DNA from: Bacteroidales bacterium
Lineage (GTDB): Bacteria; Bacteroidota; Bacteroidia; Bacteroidales; UBA932
NCBI GenBank assembly: GCA_016285455.1
Contig: JAEEQS010000010.1
Location: forward strand, 1-64,000
Direction: 5' to 3'
DNA: 64,000 nt
In this document: positions 1 to 8,451 of the stretch, in pieces
Position numbering within the stretch: the first letter of the stretch is position 1
Layout: the number at the start of each line of letters is the position of its first letter
The notes under the pieces: generated by a model
The model's database searches: none
Seen by the model: the letters and a program-made list of their open reading frames with translations, nothing else
Told to the model about the DNA's origin: nothing
Program-made: the position numbers and the translations under genes

Positions 1-116
1 ATTGTTATAGATCTAAAAGTGTTATAAACTTAGTCTTTCAATAATCTAGATAACAGGGTATTACTGCTCTTTGCTTTCTCTTTGATATAAATCAGGACAA
101 ATGGTCCCCTTTGATG
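1..116 (+). repeat. Left copy of 116-bp inverted repeat
   Basis: Positions 1-116 are, base for base, the reverse complement of 7507-7622; the match breaks at 117 (t) against 7506 (c). The copy starts at the first base of the window, so it may extend further left. It contains the last codons and stop of the small minus-strand gene at 61-279. Short AT-rich direct repeats (TGTTATA) lie near its outer end and could be recombinase half-sites, which is inference only. Confidence 0.95.
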
Positions 117-279
117 TTGAGAGATGATGCAGAAGATGATCTGCAAGGATTATTGAATACTTGATGTAGAAAGTGGATGGAGTAAGTCCTTGATGGTAAT
201 TTGCACAGATACCACTAAAAATATGTGTAGCTGCATAAAATCTTCTTTCTTCCCAGTTGATGTCTTTGTTATGTGTCAT
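61..279 (-). CDS. Small hypothetical protein, phage/mobile-element type
   Basis: A 72-residue protein with an N-terminal Asn-Trp-Glu-Glu-Arg-Arg stretch and a C-terminal segment rich in Leu/His. Short proteins of the 'D/N-W-E-x-R-R' kind are common in Bacteroidales phages and integrative elements; I do not know a function. The last 15 codons and the stop lie inside the inverted repeat, so the same peptide tail is encoded again, on the other strand, at 7516-7560. The composition matches the CpG-poor element. It lies downstream of a strong terminator (352-398) and so probably has its own promoter. Confidence 0.55.
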   Translation of the reverse strand: MTHNKDINWEERRFYAATHIFSGICANYHQGLTPSTFYIKYSIILADHLLHHLSTSKGTICPDLYQRESKEQ

Positions 280-351
280 AATGTCATAATTTATCTGTCA
301 TTAAATATATTACAGATCTAGCACCAAACCCCTGGGGTTTAGGCAAAAATG

Positions 352-398
352 ACAAAAAAATATGATGGGTCAAGGATGTCTTCACCCTGACCCATCAA
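352..398 (-). terminator. Rho-independent terminator after the 461-943 gene
   Basis: On the minus strand TGATGGGTCAGGG pairs with CCTTGACCCATCA around a short loop, followed by a run of T. It lies about 60 bases past the stop codon of the 160-residue gene. Confidence 0.75.
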
Positions 399-460
399 TA
401 ATGAATATGGATAGCAAATCTATATTCTATGTGTTTCTATTGTGTTTCAAATAACTTCAA

Positions 461-943
461 TTAAGTCAAACCCCCTTCTTTCCCCCTGTTTTCTAGTGAG
501 TTTTGACATCCAATATCTATGATTTTCCCATTCTCTATAATGTAATTATACAACTCTCTACTGATTAAAAACTCTCCATCCACTATACCTTCTGTTTCTT
601 TTTCTATGTCTGTTTCAAACACAAGGTAAGTGAGATATTTCTGCTGTCTTGCTCTTTTCAAATATCTTTGTATGAAAGGATTAAAGATGTCATATGTCCC
701 ACCATTTTGGTTAGACAACCAGGTAAAACCATCTGTATAATTTCCTTCCTGTTCCCATTTTGAAGCTCCACATATGTAATCTAAATAACAATCAATATGC
801 TCTGCATTACACCCTAGTTCTATACATCTTTGAGTTATTACAAAACCAAACAATTCAACAAGGTTTCTCTTATCTCCTTCTTTATCAGACTTTTCTACAA
901 CCCATATAGGTCTGTTTAACAATACTATTTTCCCCATATTCAT
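461..943 (-). CDS. Hypothetical protein, unknown family
   Basis: A 160-residue protein that I do not recognise. The first residues are Met-Asn-Met-Gly-Lys, and the true start could be the second Met at residue 3. It contains three cysteines in the middle (CIELGC, CYLDYICG) and an acidic stretch before the C-terminus, with no signal peptide or membrane segment. It is transcribed away from the helicase-primase gene; the 188-base gap at 944-1131 must hold both divergent promoters. It shares the CpG-poor composition of the rest of the element and has a clear terminator behind it, so it is probably a real gene. Confidence 0.65.
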   Translation of the reverse strand: MNMGKIVLLNRPIWVVEKSDKEGDKRNLVELFGFVITQRCIELGCNAEHIDCYLDYICGASKWEQEGNYTDGFTWLSNQNGGTYDIFNPFIQRYLKRARQQKYLTYLVFETDIEKETEGIVDGEFLISRELYNYIIENGKIIDIGCQNSLENRGKEGGLT

Positions 944-1131
944 TATATTTTTTTATACAATATTTATGGGTATCTTTGATTTATCATAAATAATAGTAGG
1001 AAAGAATAGTTGGAATAATTTCTGGGATCACATATAAGAGATTGTTCCAAATAAAGAAATATAACTTAGGATTACCAGAGAAAAGTAGAAGTGATCCCCT
1101 ACTGAGTATCTGAGTAATCCTTTTTTAGTAT

Positions 1132-3798
1132 ATGAGTAATTTGTTTGAATATGACTACACCATTGATGCAGGTAATCTTTTTTATTTAGATGACATCATC
1201 AATAGTAAAACATATAAAACAATGTTTTGCAATAAGTATATCTCCTTCTTAAACAAAGGTTTGTGTGGAAATGGTGGAACTACTGGATTTGTTCAATATG
1301 CTCTAAAAAACAACAAGGGATGTTTATTGCTTGTTCCAAATAGAAGCATTGTGATGTCAAAAGAAGATGAGTATAAGGACAACAGAGAGGTTTGCTGTGT
1401 CTATGGTGGAAGTGGATCTTTTGATAGAGATGCAAGAATAGTTATTGCAACATATGACCAATTCCCCAGATTACTTTCTGAACTCTCTTATGGAGGCTTC
1501 ACCATAACAGAGGATCCTTGGGATAGTGAGTTTTGGTCTGGAAGGACAATCATTCTTGATGAATACCATAAGTTGGTAGATGAATGTGGTTTTAGGGATG
1601 CTACTTGTTTTAAGATTACTGATCTAATAAAAAACACTGATAATGGAGTTGTTCTAATGTCAGCAACTCCACATTGGGGGTATATAGATTTTATTAGAGA
1701 ACTCGTAAAGAATAGAGACATTATTACATTTAATATCAACTATGAGCAAGGTTATGAGAAGCTCATTCAAGTCTATGATGTCAAGAAAAAAGACCTTTCT
1801 GCAATATTGAATAAGGTAAAGAAAGTCCCTGAGAATAAGCATATTTGTGTGTTCTATAATAGTGTGAAAGGGGGGATTACTGATCTTCTTGATCAAATCG
1901 GAGAGGATGATTGTGAAGTGTTATGCAGTATTAATAATGAAAAGGATTTGGGTAATTATTTCTCAAAGACTTTCAATGATAATAAGAGGTTGCATTTCTT
2001 GACTTCTGCATTTTTCACAGGACAAGATATAAGGGTTCCTATTAGACAATGTATTATAATTGGTTCAAAAGAAAGTGAAAATATGTGTTTGGGGGAAAGA
2101 GATATCAAACAGATTATTGGAAGGTTTAGAAAAGGGGTTGAAGGAATACATCTATTCTATTTGGCAGCAAAAACACAACTAAGCAATTATCAGCCAGTCA
2201 AAGATAATTATGACAGAAACATCCAAATACTTGAAGCTCTTGGAGATAACTGGACAAGCAAACCAGCGACAATACACTTAAATCAAGACACAATTAGACT
2301 AAAAGATACCCTAGAAAGATTTGAATACTGGTCTTCAAAGCAAAGGCTTATCAAGAGATTAGAAGATTATGGTTATGTGGTGAAACCCAAAAAGATAGGA
2401 GATTATGAAGGAGTAGAGAAAAGAAGGAAGCTCACCTTCAAGGAAGCACAAAAGAGAATTGCAGATGGACAACAAATTACTTATGATGAGAATAAGTATG
2501 GGGGGCAAATAAAAGAATATATGAATGAAAAGGGTGTTGAAGAGATGTTGAATGCAACCAGGACAACAATTTTGGACTGGTATAAGATTAGGAAGAGTGT
2601 GGGCATATCCCGGTTGGATCTTCTTACCCCAGAAGAAAAGTTCAAAATCCTTGGACTAGAACATTTTGGAAGATATAAAGCAAGATATCTGATGAATTGT
2701 TTAAAATATCTTGGGGTCTTTTGTGAATATGAGCAACTATCAGTAAAAATGAGAGAAAACTTGGGTTGTTATGTGGCAAGATGGAAAGCAGACCCCAAGG
2801 GAAAAGCAGAAGGTGCAGTATATATAGTGTATATGAAAATGAAAGGTTGGGAAGCATCTCACAAAGGGACACAAACCAACATAGAGCATCTTCCTAAAAT
2901 TGAGGGGGTTCCACATATGATTTCATATCAAACAGAGATCAAAAATACAAATTGTTATGGGAAGACCATTACTTTGAGAGAGGCTCCCAAGCAATACAAA
3001 TCTCTATCAAAAATCTCTTTATATGAATGGGTTAATGAAGAGAAAGCAATGAGATTACCAGAGGTAAAGGGAGGAGAAGAATGGCAGAAAATAAAAAAGT
3101 ATAGGCAAACCAAAATCAGTGAAATGTTCAAAGACACAGACACAGAATATAGATACAATAAGTCATCTATGGAATGTGTTGATTGTCTGATTATTGATGT
3201 GGATAATGGGATTACTTTTAGTGATTTTAAAGAGAGGTATAAGGATTATGTCTGGGTTGCATACCCTACAATTAACAACATTGCAAATGACTGGAACAAG
3301 TTCAGAGTGATAGTCCCCCTAAAAAGTAGATTAAAACTAAATGGAGAGTATAATCTGATGACACTTAAAATGTTGAGATCAATTTTCTGTTATTTTGAAG
3401 ACCCAAATCATCAGCTTGCATCTTTCATTAATATAGAAGACTGGCTGAAAAGGAAGGGAAATGATGGGGTGTTATATGACATTTCACAAGAGCTGGTAGA
3501 TGATATTATGCTGAGTATTAGAAATAGTAAAGAGTTAGTAATGTTGAGATTTGATGGTTCCCAAGCTGATAAGAATGTAAGGGGGTTGCACAGATCAAGC
3601 AAAGACTTAAATTGGGCAAAGGAGTATTTTAAAGCATCCTTTGAACTAGGTGATGGAGAGAGACATAAGAGATTGTTTGTTATTAAAAATAATCTAAATG
3701 ACAAAGACAGAGACTTGTTCCAATCTTGGTTGGGGAGGCAATACCCATCAAGATATTTAGAAAAGTGGAAATCACATAAGGTGATGAAAAGGTCCTAA
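1132..3798 (+). CDS. SF2 helicase fused to primase-like domain (replication protein)
   Basis: An 888-residue protein. The N-terminal half has superfamily 2 helicase motifs: a P-loop variant (GNGGTT, near residues 46-51), a DEYH Walker B box (near 143-146), a SATP motif III (near 178-181) and a QIIGRFRKG motif VI (near 327-335). The C-terminal part has IIDVDNG (near 687-693) followed about 40 residues later by a KFRVIVPL segment. This is the pattern of archaeo-eukaryotic-type primase/RepB-like initiators, where two aspartates bind metal. A helicase-primase fusion suggests the protein replicates the element or a phage-like relative. The Walker A is not canonical GKT. It stands first in a rightward series of genes and ends in a terminator at about 3813-3845. 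The primase call is inference from motif shape; the helicase call is firm. Confidence 0.75.
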   Translation: MSNLFEYDYTIDAGNLFYLDDIINSKTYKTMFCNKYISFLNKGLCGNGGTTGFVQYALKNNKGCLLLVPNRSIVMSKEDEYKDNREVCCVYGGSGSFDRDARIVIATYDQFPRLLSELSYGGFTITEDPWDSEFWSGRTIILDEYHKLVDECGFRDATCFKITDLIKNTDNGVVLMSATPHWGYIDFIRELVKNRDIITFNINYEQGYEKLIQVYDVKKKDLSAILNKVKKVPENKHICVFYNSVKGGITDLLDQIGEDDCEVLCSINNEKDLGNYFSKTFNDNKRLHFLTSAFFTGQDIRVPIRQCIIIGSKESENMCLGERDIKQIIGRFRKGVEGIHLFYLAAKTQLSNYQPVKDNYDRNIQILEALGDNWTSKPATIHLNQDTIRLKDTLERFEYWSSKQRLIKRLEDYGYVVKPKKIGDYEGVEKRRKLTFKEAQKRIADGQQITYDENKYGGQIKEYMNEKGVEEMLNATRTTILDWYKIRKSVGISRLDLLTPEEKFKILGLEHFGRYKARYLMNCLKYLGVFCEYEQLSVKMRENLGCYVARWKADPKGKAEGAVYIVYMKMKGWEASHKGTQTNIEHLPKIEGVPHMISYQTEIKNTNCYGKTITLREAPKQYKSLSKISLYEWVNEEKAMRLPEVKGGEEWQKIKKYRQTKISEMFKDTDTEYRYNKSSMECVDCLIIDVDNGITFSDFKERYKDYVWVAYPTINNIANDWNKFRVIVPLKSRLKLNGEYNLMTLKMLRSIFCYFEDPNHQLASFINIEDWLKRKGNDGVLYDISQELVDDIMLSIRNSKELVMLRFDGSQADKNVRGLHRSSKDLNWAKEYFKASFELGDGERHKRLFVIKNNLNDKDRDLFQSWLGRQYPSRYLEKWKSHKVMKRS

Positions 3799-3812
3799 CA
3801 ACTTCATTATTA

Positions 3813-3845
3813 AAGGAGAGAAACAATGTTTTTCTCCTTTTTCTT
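3813..3845 (+). terminator. Terminator after helicase-primase gene
   Basis: AAAGGAGA and TCTCCTTT arms flank an A/T-rich loop and are followed by a T-rich tract, directly after the stop at 3798. Confidence 0.6.
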
Positions 3846-3883
3846 TTTCTTGAAAACTCCATAAATAACATATACAAAATAAT

Positions 3884-4795
3884 ATGAATGTTATGGATAG
3901 TAAAAGGATTAGAACTTTCAAACAGTATCTTAAAGAAAAACTTAATGAAGAAAATATCTACTTGGAAATAGACTGGTGGGAAGAGGCTGAAATGGAGGTC
4001 TTAGATGATTTAACCAGAGAGTGTAATGGTCTTTTATCTTGGGAGGACTTAATTAGATATATCAATACTAAAAATGCTATTTTAGGAAAAGAGAGCAAAG
4101 ATTTTGATCAAGATGGAAATCTGTTGAACCATATTAAAGAACTGATCTTCAACCATCACGGTGATAGTTTGTGTTTTGGTGATGGCATAAGAGGAAGTGA
4201 AACAGCAACAATACATAGCAAAGGGTTGGCAATAGAACAGCTAGCAAATGAGATTTTAGACAAAGTAAGAGAGAAGACAAAATCACAAGTAATTAATATC
4301 CCAGCAGCTACTCTTCAAGATGAAGAACCAGAACCATTTGTTAATGATGATATTGTGGATTATTATGAAGATCTACCTTTTGAAAGCAAAAAGGTCTTGG
4401 GGTATAAGGATTATTCTAAGCTCCTGAAAGAGAGCACAGAAAACTTTCAATTAAAAAACAAGAAGAAGGTAATTAGAGATACTTTAAATAGGTTAGAGCA
4501 AGAAGCTGGATCTTTGGATATAGATAAGATAACAGAACTGGTGTTAAACAAGAAAGGGGGGAAGGCAACCCCAGATGATGTAAAACAATATATCAAAGAC
4601 ATTGTTAGTGAGTTGATTATGAAGGAGGGTGATGTGATTGCATCTTTGCAAAAAAAAGAAGATACATATGTCTCAAAAAATGTTGCAAGGGGTTTAATTG
4701 ACTTTATGGCAACATTGACATTGGAGGAGGTTTTGCATATAATTTTAAATAAAGAACAAGAACAGGAGGGGATTGGAAATGAAGAAGTTGAGTGA
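3884..4795 (+). CDS. Hypothetical protein of the mobile segment
   Basis: A 303-residue, charged, cytoplasmic-looking protein that I do not recognise. It has no signal peptide or membrane segment. The middle is acidic (residues about 148-170) and the C-terminal third is predicted helical with many Glu/Lys. It follows the helicase-primase gene by 85 bases and overlaps the next gene by 17 bases, so the two are probably translated together. CpG is almost absent, as elsewhere in the segment. A role in replication or partition of the element is possible from context only. Confidence 0.65.
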   Translation: MNVMDSKRIRTFKQYLKEKLNEENIYLEIDWWEEAEMEVLDDLTRECNGLLSWEDLIRYINTKNAILGKESKDFDQDGNLLNHIKELIFNHHGDSLCFGDGIRGSETATIHSKGLAIEQLANEILDKVREKTKSQVINIPAATLQDEEPEPFVNDDIVDYYEDLPFESKKVLGYKDYSKLLKESTENFQLKNKKKVIRDTLNRLEQEAGSLDIDKITELVLNKKGGKATPDDVKQYIKDIVSELIMKEGDVIASLQKKEDTYVSKNVARGLIDFMATLTLEEVLHIILNKEQEQEGIGNEEVE

Positions 4796-5099
4796 AGCAT
4801 ATTTTAGAGAAGACCCCACCAGGGATACCCCACCCAAGAGTGATAAGTTAATCCAGATAGAAGAGTTTGCAAAGAGCAAGGACAAGAGAGCAGAGGTCAT
4901 AAAGGCTTGGACTAAGATTAAAGACCACCCAGAAGCAGAAGATATGAATAGTGATGTAGGGAGTGCTTTTGAAGAGAGTGATTTGGATGATGAGTTAAGA
5001 GCAGCATTTAAGGCTATTGGTGAAGGGGGGATGATTTATGCAAGTTTTGAGCAAAGCTTCTGGGTCAGGCATAATAATTTGTTAATTAGAGTGATGTAA
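4779..5099 (+). CDS. Small acidic hypothetical protein
   Basis: About 106 residues from the ATG at 4779, which has a good ribosome binding site (AGGAGGGG at about 4764-4771). A TTG six bases upstream is less likely. The start lies inside the end of the preceding gene. The product is acidic in the middle (DLDDEL) with no recognised domain, and it ends shortly before a strong terminator. Confidence 0.6.
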   Translation: MKKLSEAYFREDPTRDTPPKSDKLIQIEEFAKSKDKRAEVIKAWTKIKDHPEAEDMNSDVGSAFEESDLDDELRAAFKAIGEGGMIYASFEQSFWVRHNNLLIRVM

Positions 5100-5139
5100 T
5101 ATCACAACATATCAATTTTTAAGTTAATAATTCCCTTGG

Positions 5140-5168
5140 AAGGTCGCGGTCGCGACCTTCTCCTTTTA
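5140..5168 (+). terminator. CpG-rich hairpin terminator
   Basis: GAAGGTCGCG and CGCGACCTTC form a perfect stem with a minimal loop, followed by a T-rich tract. It closes the transcription unit ending at 5099. Almost every CpG within a kilobase sits in this hairpin, although the surrounding element is nearly free of CpG. Confidence 0.8.
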
Positions 5169-5244
5169 TATCTAGGGGATGTGGATTTTGCTGACCCCTT
5201 TTTATTTCTTAATTTTGTTTTTGGCAGCAAGAAAATCCAAAATA

Positions 5245-6057
5245 ATGGAACCTATTTTGAAATGGGTTGGAGGTAAGAGGCAATTACTTAACAGTATCAG
5301 CCAACACCTACCAGCTAATTATAATCACTACTTTGAACCCTTTGTAGGGGGAGGAGCTGTTGTTTTTGGACTTGCACCAGTTGAGGCAACAATTAATGAC
5401 TTCAATCAAGAACTAATTAATCTCTACCTTGTTGTAAGAGATTTCCCAACAGAGCTAATCCAAGAACTTGAATGTGGTTTATATATTAACTCCCCAGAAG
5501 CATTCTATCATATAAGAGGGTGGGATAAAGATGAAGGTTTTCATAATCTAAATCCCATTAAGAAGGCTGCAAGGACACTATATCTAAACCATACCTGTTT
5601 CAATGGTTTGTTTAGGGTAAATGCAAAGGGGTTCTTTAACACTCCTTTTGGAAGGTATAAGAACCCTACTATTTATTCTGCAAAAGCAATTAGAGAACTG
5701 AGCACCTATCTAAAAACAATTAATATCTATACTGGTGATTATCACCCAATTTTAGACTTGGCAAAGGAGGGAGATTTTGTTTATATAGATCCACCTTATG
5801 CACCATTGTCAGCTACATCATCATTTACATCTTACATTGCAGGAGGGTGGGATAATGATGAGCAGGTATCATTAAGAGATGCTTGTAATATGCTAAATGA
5901 GAGGGGGGTGCTGTTTATGCAATCCAATTCATCTGCACAACTTATTAGGGATCTATATGCAGATTACACTATTGTTGAGATTGAGGCAAGAAGATCTCTT
6001 TCAGCAAGAGTAGATGGTAGGCATAATGTCATTGAACTTTTGATAACCAATTACTAG
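5245..6057 (+). CDS. DNA adenine methyltransferase, Dam/D12 class
   Basis: About 270 residues from the ATG at 5245, giving the typical Dam-family opening MEPILKWVGGKRQL. An upstream ATG at 5179 would add an improbable hydrophobic leader. The SAM-binding loop FVGGGAVVFG and the catalytic DPPY (in YIDPPYAP) are both present, and length fits the family. It transfers a methyl group to adenine N6 at a specific site; GATC is the commonest target of this family, but the sequence cannot prove it. Only two bases separate it from the endonuclease gene behind it, so the pair reads as a type II restriction-modification system. GATC is frequent in the element itself. Confidence 0.88.
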   Translation: MEPILKWVGGKRQLLNSISQHLPANYNHYFEPFVGGGAVVFGLAPVEATINDFNQELINLYLVVRDFPTELIQELECGLYINSPEAFYHIRGWDKDEGFHNLNPIKKAARTLYLNHTCFNGLFRVNAKGFFNTPFGRYKNPTIYSAKAIRELSTYLKTINIYTGDYHPILDLAKEGDFVYIDPPYAPLSATSSFTSYIAGGWDNDEQVSLRDACNMLNERGVLFMQSNSSAQLIRDLYADYTIVEIEARRSLSARVDGRHNVIELLITNY

Positions 6058-6059
6058 TT

Positions 6060-7334
6060 ATGTCTGAATTAGAGAGAGTTTGGAACAGCATAGAGAGAGA
6101 CTATCACTATTTAGATGTGATAAGATCTGAGGGTTCATTTGTCATCTCTGCACTGGAAATCAAGAAATACAAAGAACCTAGACTTGTAGCAAAGTTTGAT
6201 ACATCAGAAGATCTCCCAGATATTTTCAAAAGGAATAGGCTCTCTATTCTCCCAATTACCAGAGGCACTTATTTAATCTCAGATATTAAAACATTTTTAC
6301 CACTTCAAGAGATATCTCAAAAACCAGTGGGTATTGCAGTCTCAGATGAGCTCAGCACTGCAAGAATGTCAGACATCTCATCTGAAAGCCAGGCTATTAA
6401 CTATGCTTGTGGGGTTGGACTAATAGAACGATTTGTTGGAGAAACCGGTCTAAAAGCAACACTAGATGGAAGACAAGGTTCAGGAAGATTTGATTTCAAA
6501 ATAGAAAGGCATTCTGGCGGTTTCTTGAACATCCAGGTGGATAATGCTCAGATTGAAATAGACAAGTGTCTTGAAGGCAAAAACTCAGTAGTTATCATTG
6601 AAGGTAAGAAAGACAGGATAATGCCCGATTTTATGGAAAGGCAGTTATTCTATCCTGCAAGGATGATCAAGAACATTTCAAGAAAATCAATCAAACCAAT
6701 TTTCTTCTCCTATAACAATGGTATTATTGATATTAGGGAATATGTCATCAATGATTTTAAGGATTATAATTCAATGTCTTTAATTAAGCAAGGCAGGTTC
6801 TATCTATATGACAGTCTCTTCAAAATAACAAAGGATGTTTTATACTACCAGATGTCCAAGACACCAGTTGTAAAAGAACCTATTGATATTCCCTTTCCAC
6901 AAGCAAATACTTTTGATAGAGTAATATCATTGTTGGAAAAATTAAGATTAGGGGATTGCACTCCCAATGAACTCACTTATCCAATAGGGGTCTCAACAAC
7001 CAGACAATCAAACTATTATGGAGATGCAGCAGCATATTTGGGGCTGGCTTGGAAAAAGAAGGGGATGTTTGGTATTACAAAGGAAGGGAAAGAGCTTATG
7101 AAGAAAATGCCATATGAGAGATTGTTTTCTTATATGATTTTAATCTTATCCCACTATATTTTTAGAGAAGTTTTTATTCACTGGCTGAAAACAGGAGAAC
7201 TCTATGAAGTTGCAGACATTTTACCTTTACTGATTAAAGATGAAGATGTTCAATCTCTTAAAGAAAATGTTTATGAAAGAAGAGCATCAACAGTAAGATC
7301 TTGGGTAAAGTGGATTATTAACAACCTATCATAA
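6060..7334 (+). CDS. Probable type II restriction endonuclease
   Basis: A 424-residue protein starting two bases after the methyltransferase stop codon. A central segment has a PD-(D/E)xK-like arrangement: QIEID followed about 15 residues later by VVIIEGK, giving Asp ... Glu-x-Lys. Similar large proteins with uncharacterised domains (DUF6996/DUF6997-like, recalled and not searched) occur as endonucleases beside D12 methyltransferases. The C-terminal 150 residues look like a winged-helix DNA-binding region. Together with the upstream methylase it would cut unmethylated invading DNA. A terminator follows at 7355-7391. Cleavage specificity is not visible. Confidence 0.7.
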   Translation: MSELERVWNSIERDYHYLDVIRSEGSFVISALEIKKYKEPRLVAKFDTSEDLPDIFKRNRLSILPITRGTYLISDIKTFLPLQEISQKPVGIAVSDELSTARMSDISSESQAINYACGVGLIERFVGETGLKATLDGRQGSGRFDFKIERHSGGFLNIQVDNAQIEIDKCLEGKNSVVIIEGKKDRIMPDFMERQLFYPARMIKNISRKSIKPIFFSYNNGIIDIREYVINDFKDYNSMSLIKQGRFYLYDSLFKITKDVLYYQMSKTPVVKEPIDIPFPQANTFDRVISLLEKLRLGDCTPNELTYPIGVSTTRQSNYYGDAAAYLGLAWKKKGMFGITKEGKELMKKMPYERLFSYMILILSHYIFREVFIHWLKTGELYEVADILPLLIKDEDVQSLKENVYERRASTVRSWVKWIINNLS

Positions 7335-7354
7335 ACCAATAACACAGAATGAAT

Positions 7355-7391
7355 TATAAAAGGGGGGAGATGAATAATCCCCCCTTTTTTG
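7355..7391 (+). terminator. Terminator after restriction-modification operon
   Basis: AAAAGGGGGGA and TCCCCCCTTTT form a long perfect stem around a short loop, followed by T residues. Confidence 0.85.
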
Positions 7392-7506
7392 TGGTCCTTA
7401 TCAAAGCCATTTAATCCCCTGGGCACAAGGACCCAAAACCATAAGGATGGCACTAGCAATACAAAGATAATCATAATAGACACTCTTCTCCAAATCCTTT
7501 CAGACC

Positions 7507-7622
7507 CATCAAAGGGGACCATTTGTCCTGATTTATATCAAAGAGAAAGCAAAGAGCAGTAATACCCTGTTATCTAGATTATTGAAAGACTAAGTTTATA
7601 ACACTTTTAGATCTATAACAAT
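7507..7622 (-). repeat. Right copy of 116-bp inverted repeat
   Basis: This is the perfect reverse complement of 1-116. It ends at 7622, two bases before the ATG of the serine recombinase at 7624, so the recombinase's upstream region lies wholly inside the repeat. Any promoter in it would also exist at the left end, facing outward. Confidence 0.95.
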
Positions 7623-7623
7623 T

Positions 7624-8271
7624 ATGGAAAGCAAAGCAATCATATTTACCAGGTGCAGCAGTTCTGGATCCTTGGAGACCAGACAGGACACCACAAGGCA
7701 GGTGGAAGACCTTAGAAAGTATGCAGAAAGCAAAGGCATACAAGTAGTCAAAACCTATGAAGAGCATATCTCAGGGGGGAAAGCAAACAAAGACAGGCCC
7801 CTTCTCAATGAAGCATTTACCTTTTGTCAGGAGAACCATATAGATATAATCCTTATCTCTGAGTTGTCCAGGTTGGGAAGGAAGTGTGATGAGATCTTGG
7901 AGAGCATTAAGTTCTTGAAAGATCACCACATAAACTGTTATTTCTTGAAAGAGCAGCTCTCAATCTTTTCACCAGATGGAAAGGAAAATCCATATCTGAC
8001 CATTATGTGTGCAGTCTTGGGAACAGCAGCAGAACTTGAAAGGGAGACCATTTATTACAGGTTAAAGTCAGGCAGAGACAAGTATGTGAGAGATGGGGGA
8101 AGGCTGGGCAAACCAAAGGGGGCAGGCATAAAGACCAAAGAGCAGATGGCAGAAGAATACAGGAGTGTTATCAAAAACCTGAAAGCGGGACAGTCAATCA
8201 GAAATTGTTCTAAGATTACTGGCGTTTCACCTTGCACAGTCTTGAAAGTTAAACATCAATTTGCATTATAA
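7624..8271 (+). CDS. Serine recombinase, resolvase/invertase family
   Basis: A 215-residue protein with the small serine recombinase layout. The N-terminal catalytic domain has the Arg-x-Ser segment (TRCSSSG, nucleophile among Ser 10-12), a conserved SELSRLGR motif near residues 79-86, and a long helix with ELERETI near 140-146. A C-terminal helix-turn-helix follows (about residues 176-210). It would make staggered double-strand cuts and invert or resolve DNA between paired sites. It is placed immediately outside the right inverted repeat, as with DNA invertases beside their switch, and at the left edge of the cassette array. Which of the two it acts on is not proven. Confidence 0.88.
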   Translation: MESKAIIFTRCSSSGSLETRQDTTRQVEDLRKYAESKGIQVVKTYEEHISGGKANKDRPLLNEAFTFCQENHIDIILISELSRLGRKCDEILESIKFLKDHHINCYFLKEQLSIFSPDGKENPYLTIMCAVLGTAAELERETIYYRLKSGRDKYVRDGGRLGKPKGAGIKTKEQMAEEYRSVIKNLKAGQSIRNCSKITGVSPCTVLKVKHQFAL

Positions 8272-8277
8272 AGAAGT

Positions 8278-8451
8278 ATGGCCAGACCAAAGAAAACAGC
8301 ATCTCAATACATCAATCAATACTGGGGTGCAATCAGGGAAATCCAGGCTGGGACCCCTTACAGGACTATTGCAAAGTGTTATGGAATAGGAGTTTCCACA
8401 GTCCAGAGACTTGCAAATATGGACCTCTATACATCTATGGACCACAGGTAG
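8278..8451 (+). CDS. Stand-alone helix-turn-helix protein
   Basis: A 57-residue protein starting six bases after the recombinase stop codon, MARPKK then an alpha-helical stretch. Its central part (IREIQAGTPYRTIAKCYGIG) aligns by eye with the C-terminal helix-turn-helix of the recombinase (IKNLKAGQSIRNCSKITGVS). It therefore looks like a detached DNA-binding domain of the same type. It may bind the recombination site as an accessory or competing factor, which is inference. Base composition matches the CpG-poor element. Confidence 0.7.
   Translation: MARPKKTASQYINQYWGAIREIQAGTPYRTIAKCYGIGVSTVQRLANMDLYTSMDHR

Noticed and set aside
5179-5244. Upstream start of the Dam-like methyltransferase giving a hydrophobic leader
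   Set aside because: The family begins with MxPxLKWxGGKRxL, which matches the Met at 5245; the upstream stretch lies in the leader after the terminator.
1-7622. Simple IS element with terminal inverted repeats
   Set aside because: No DDE or Y1/HUH transposase is found between the repeats; the only recombinase lies outside. It remains possible if the left flank outside the window shows otherwise.
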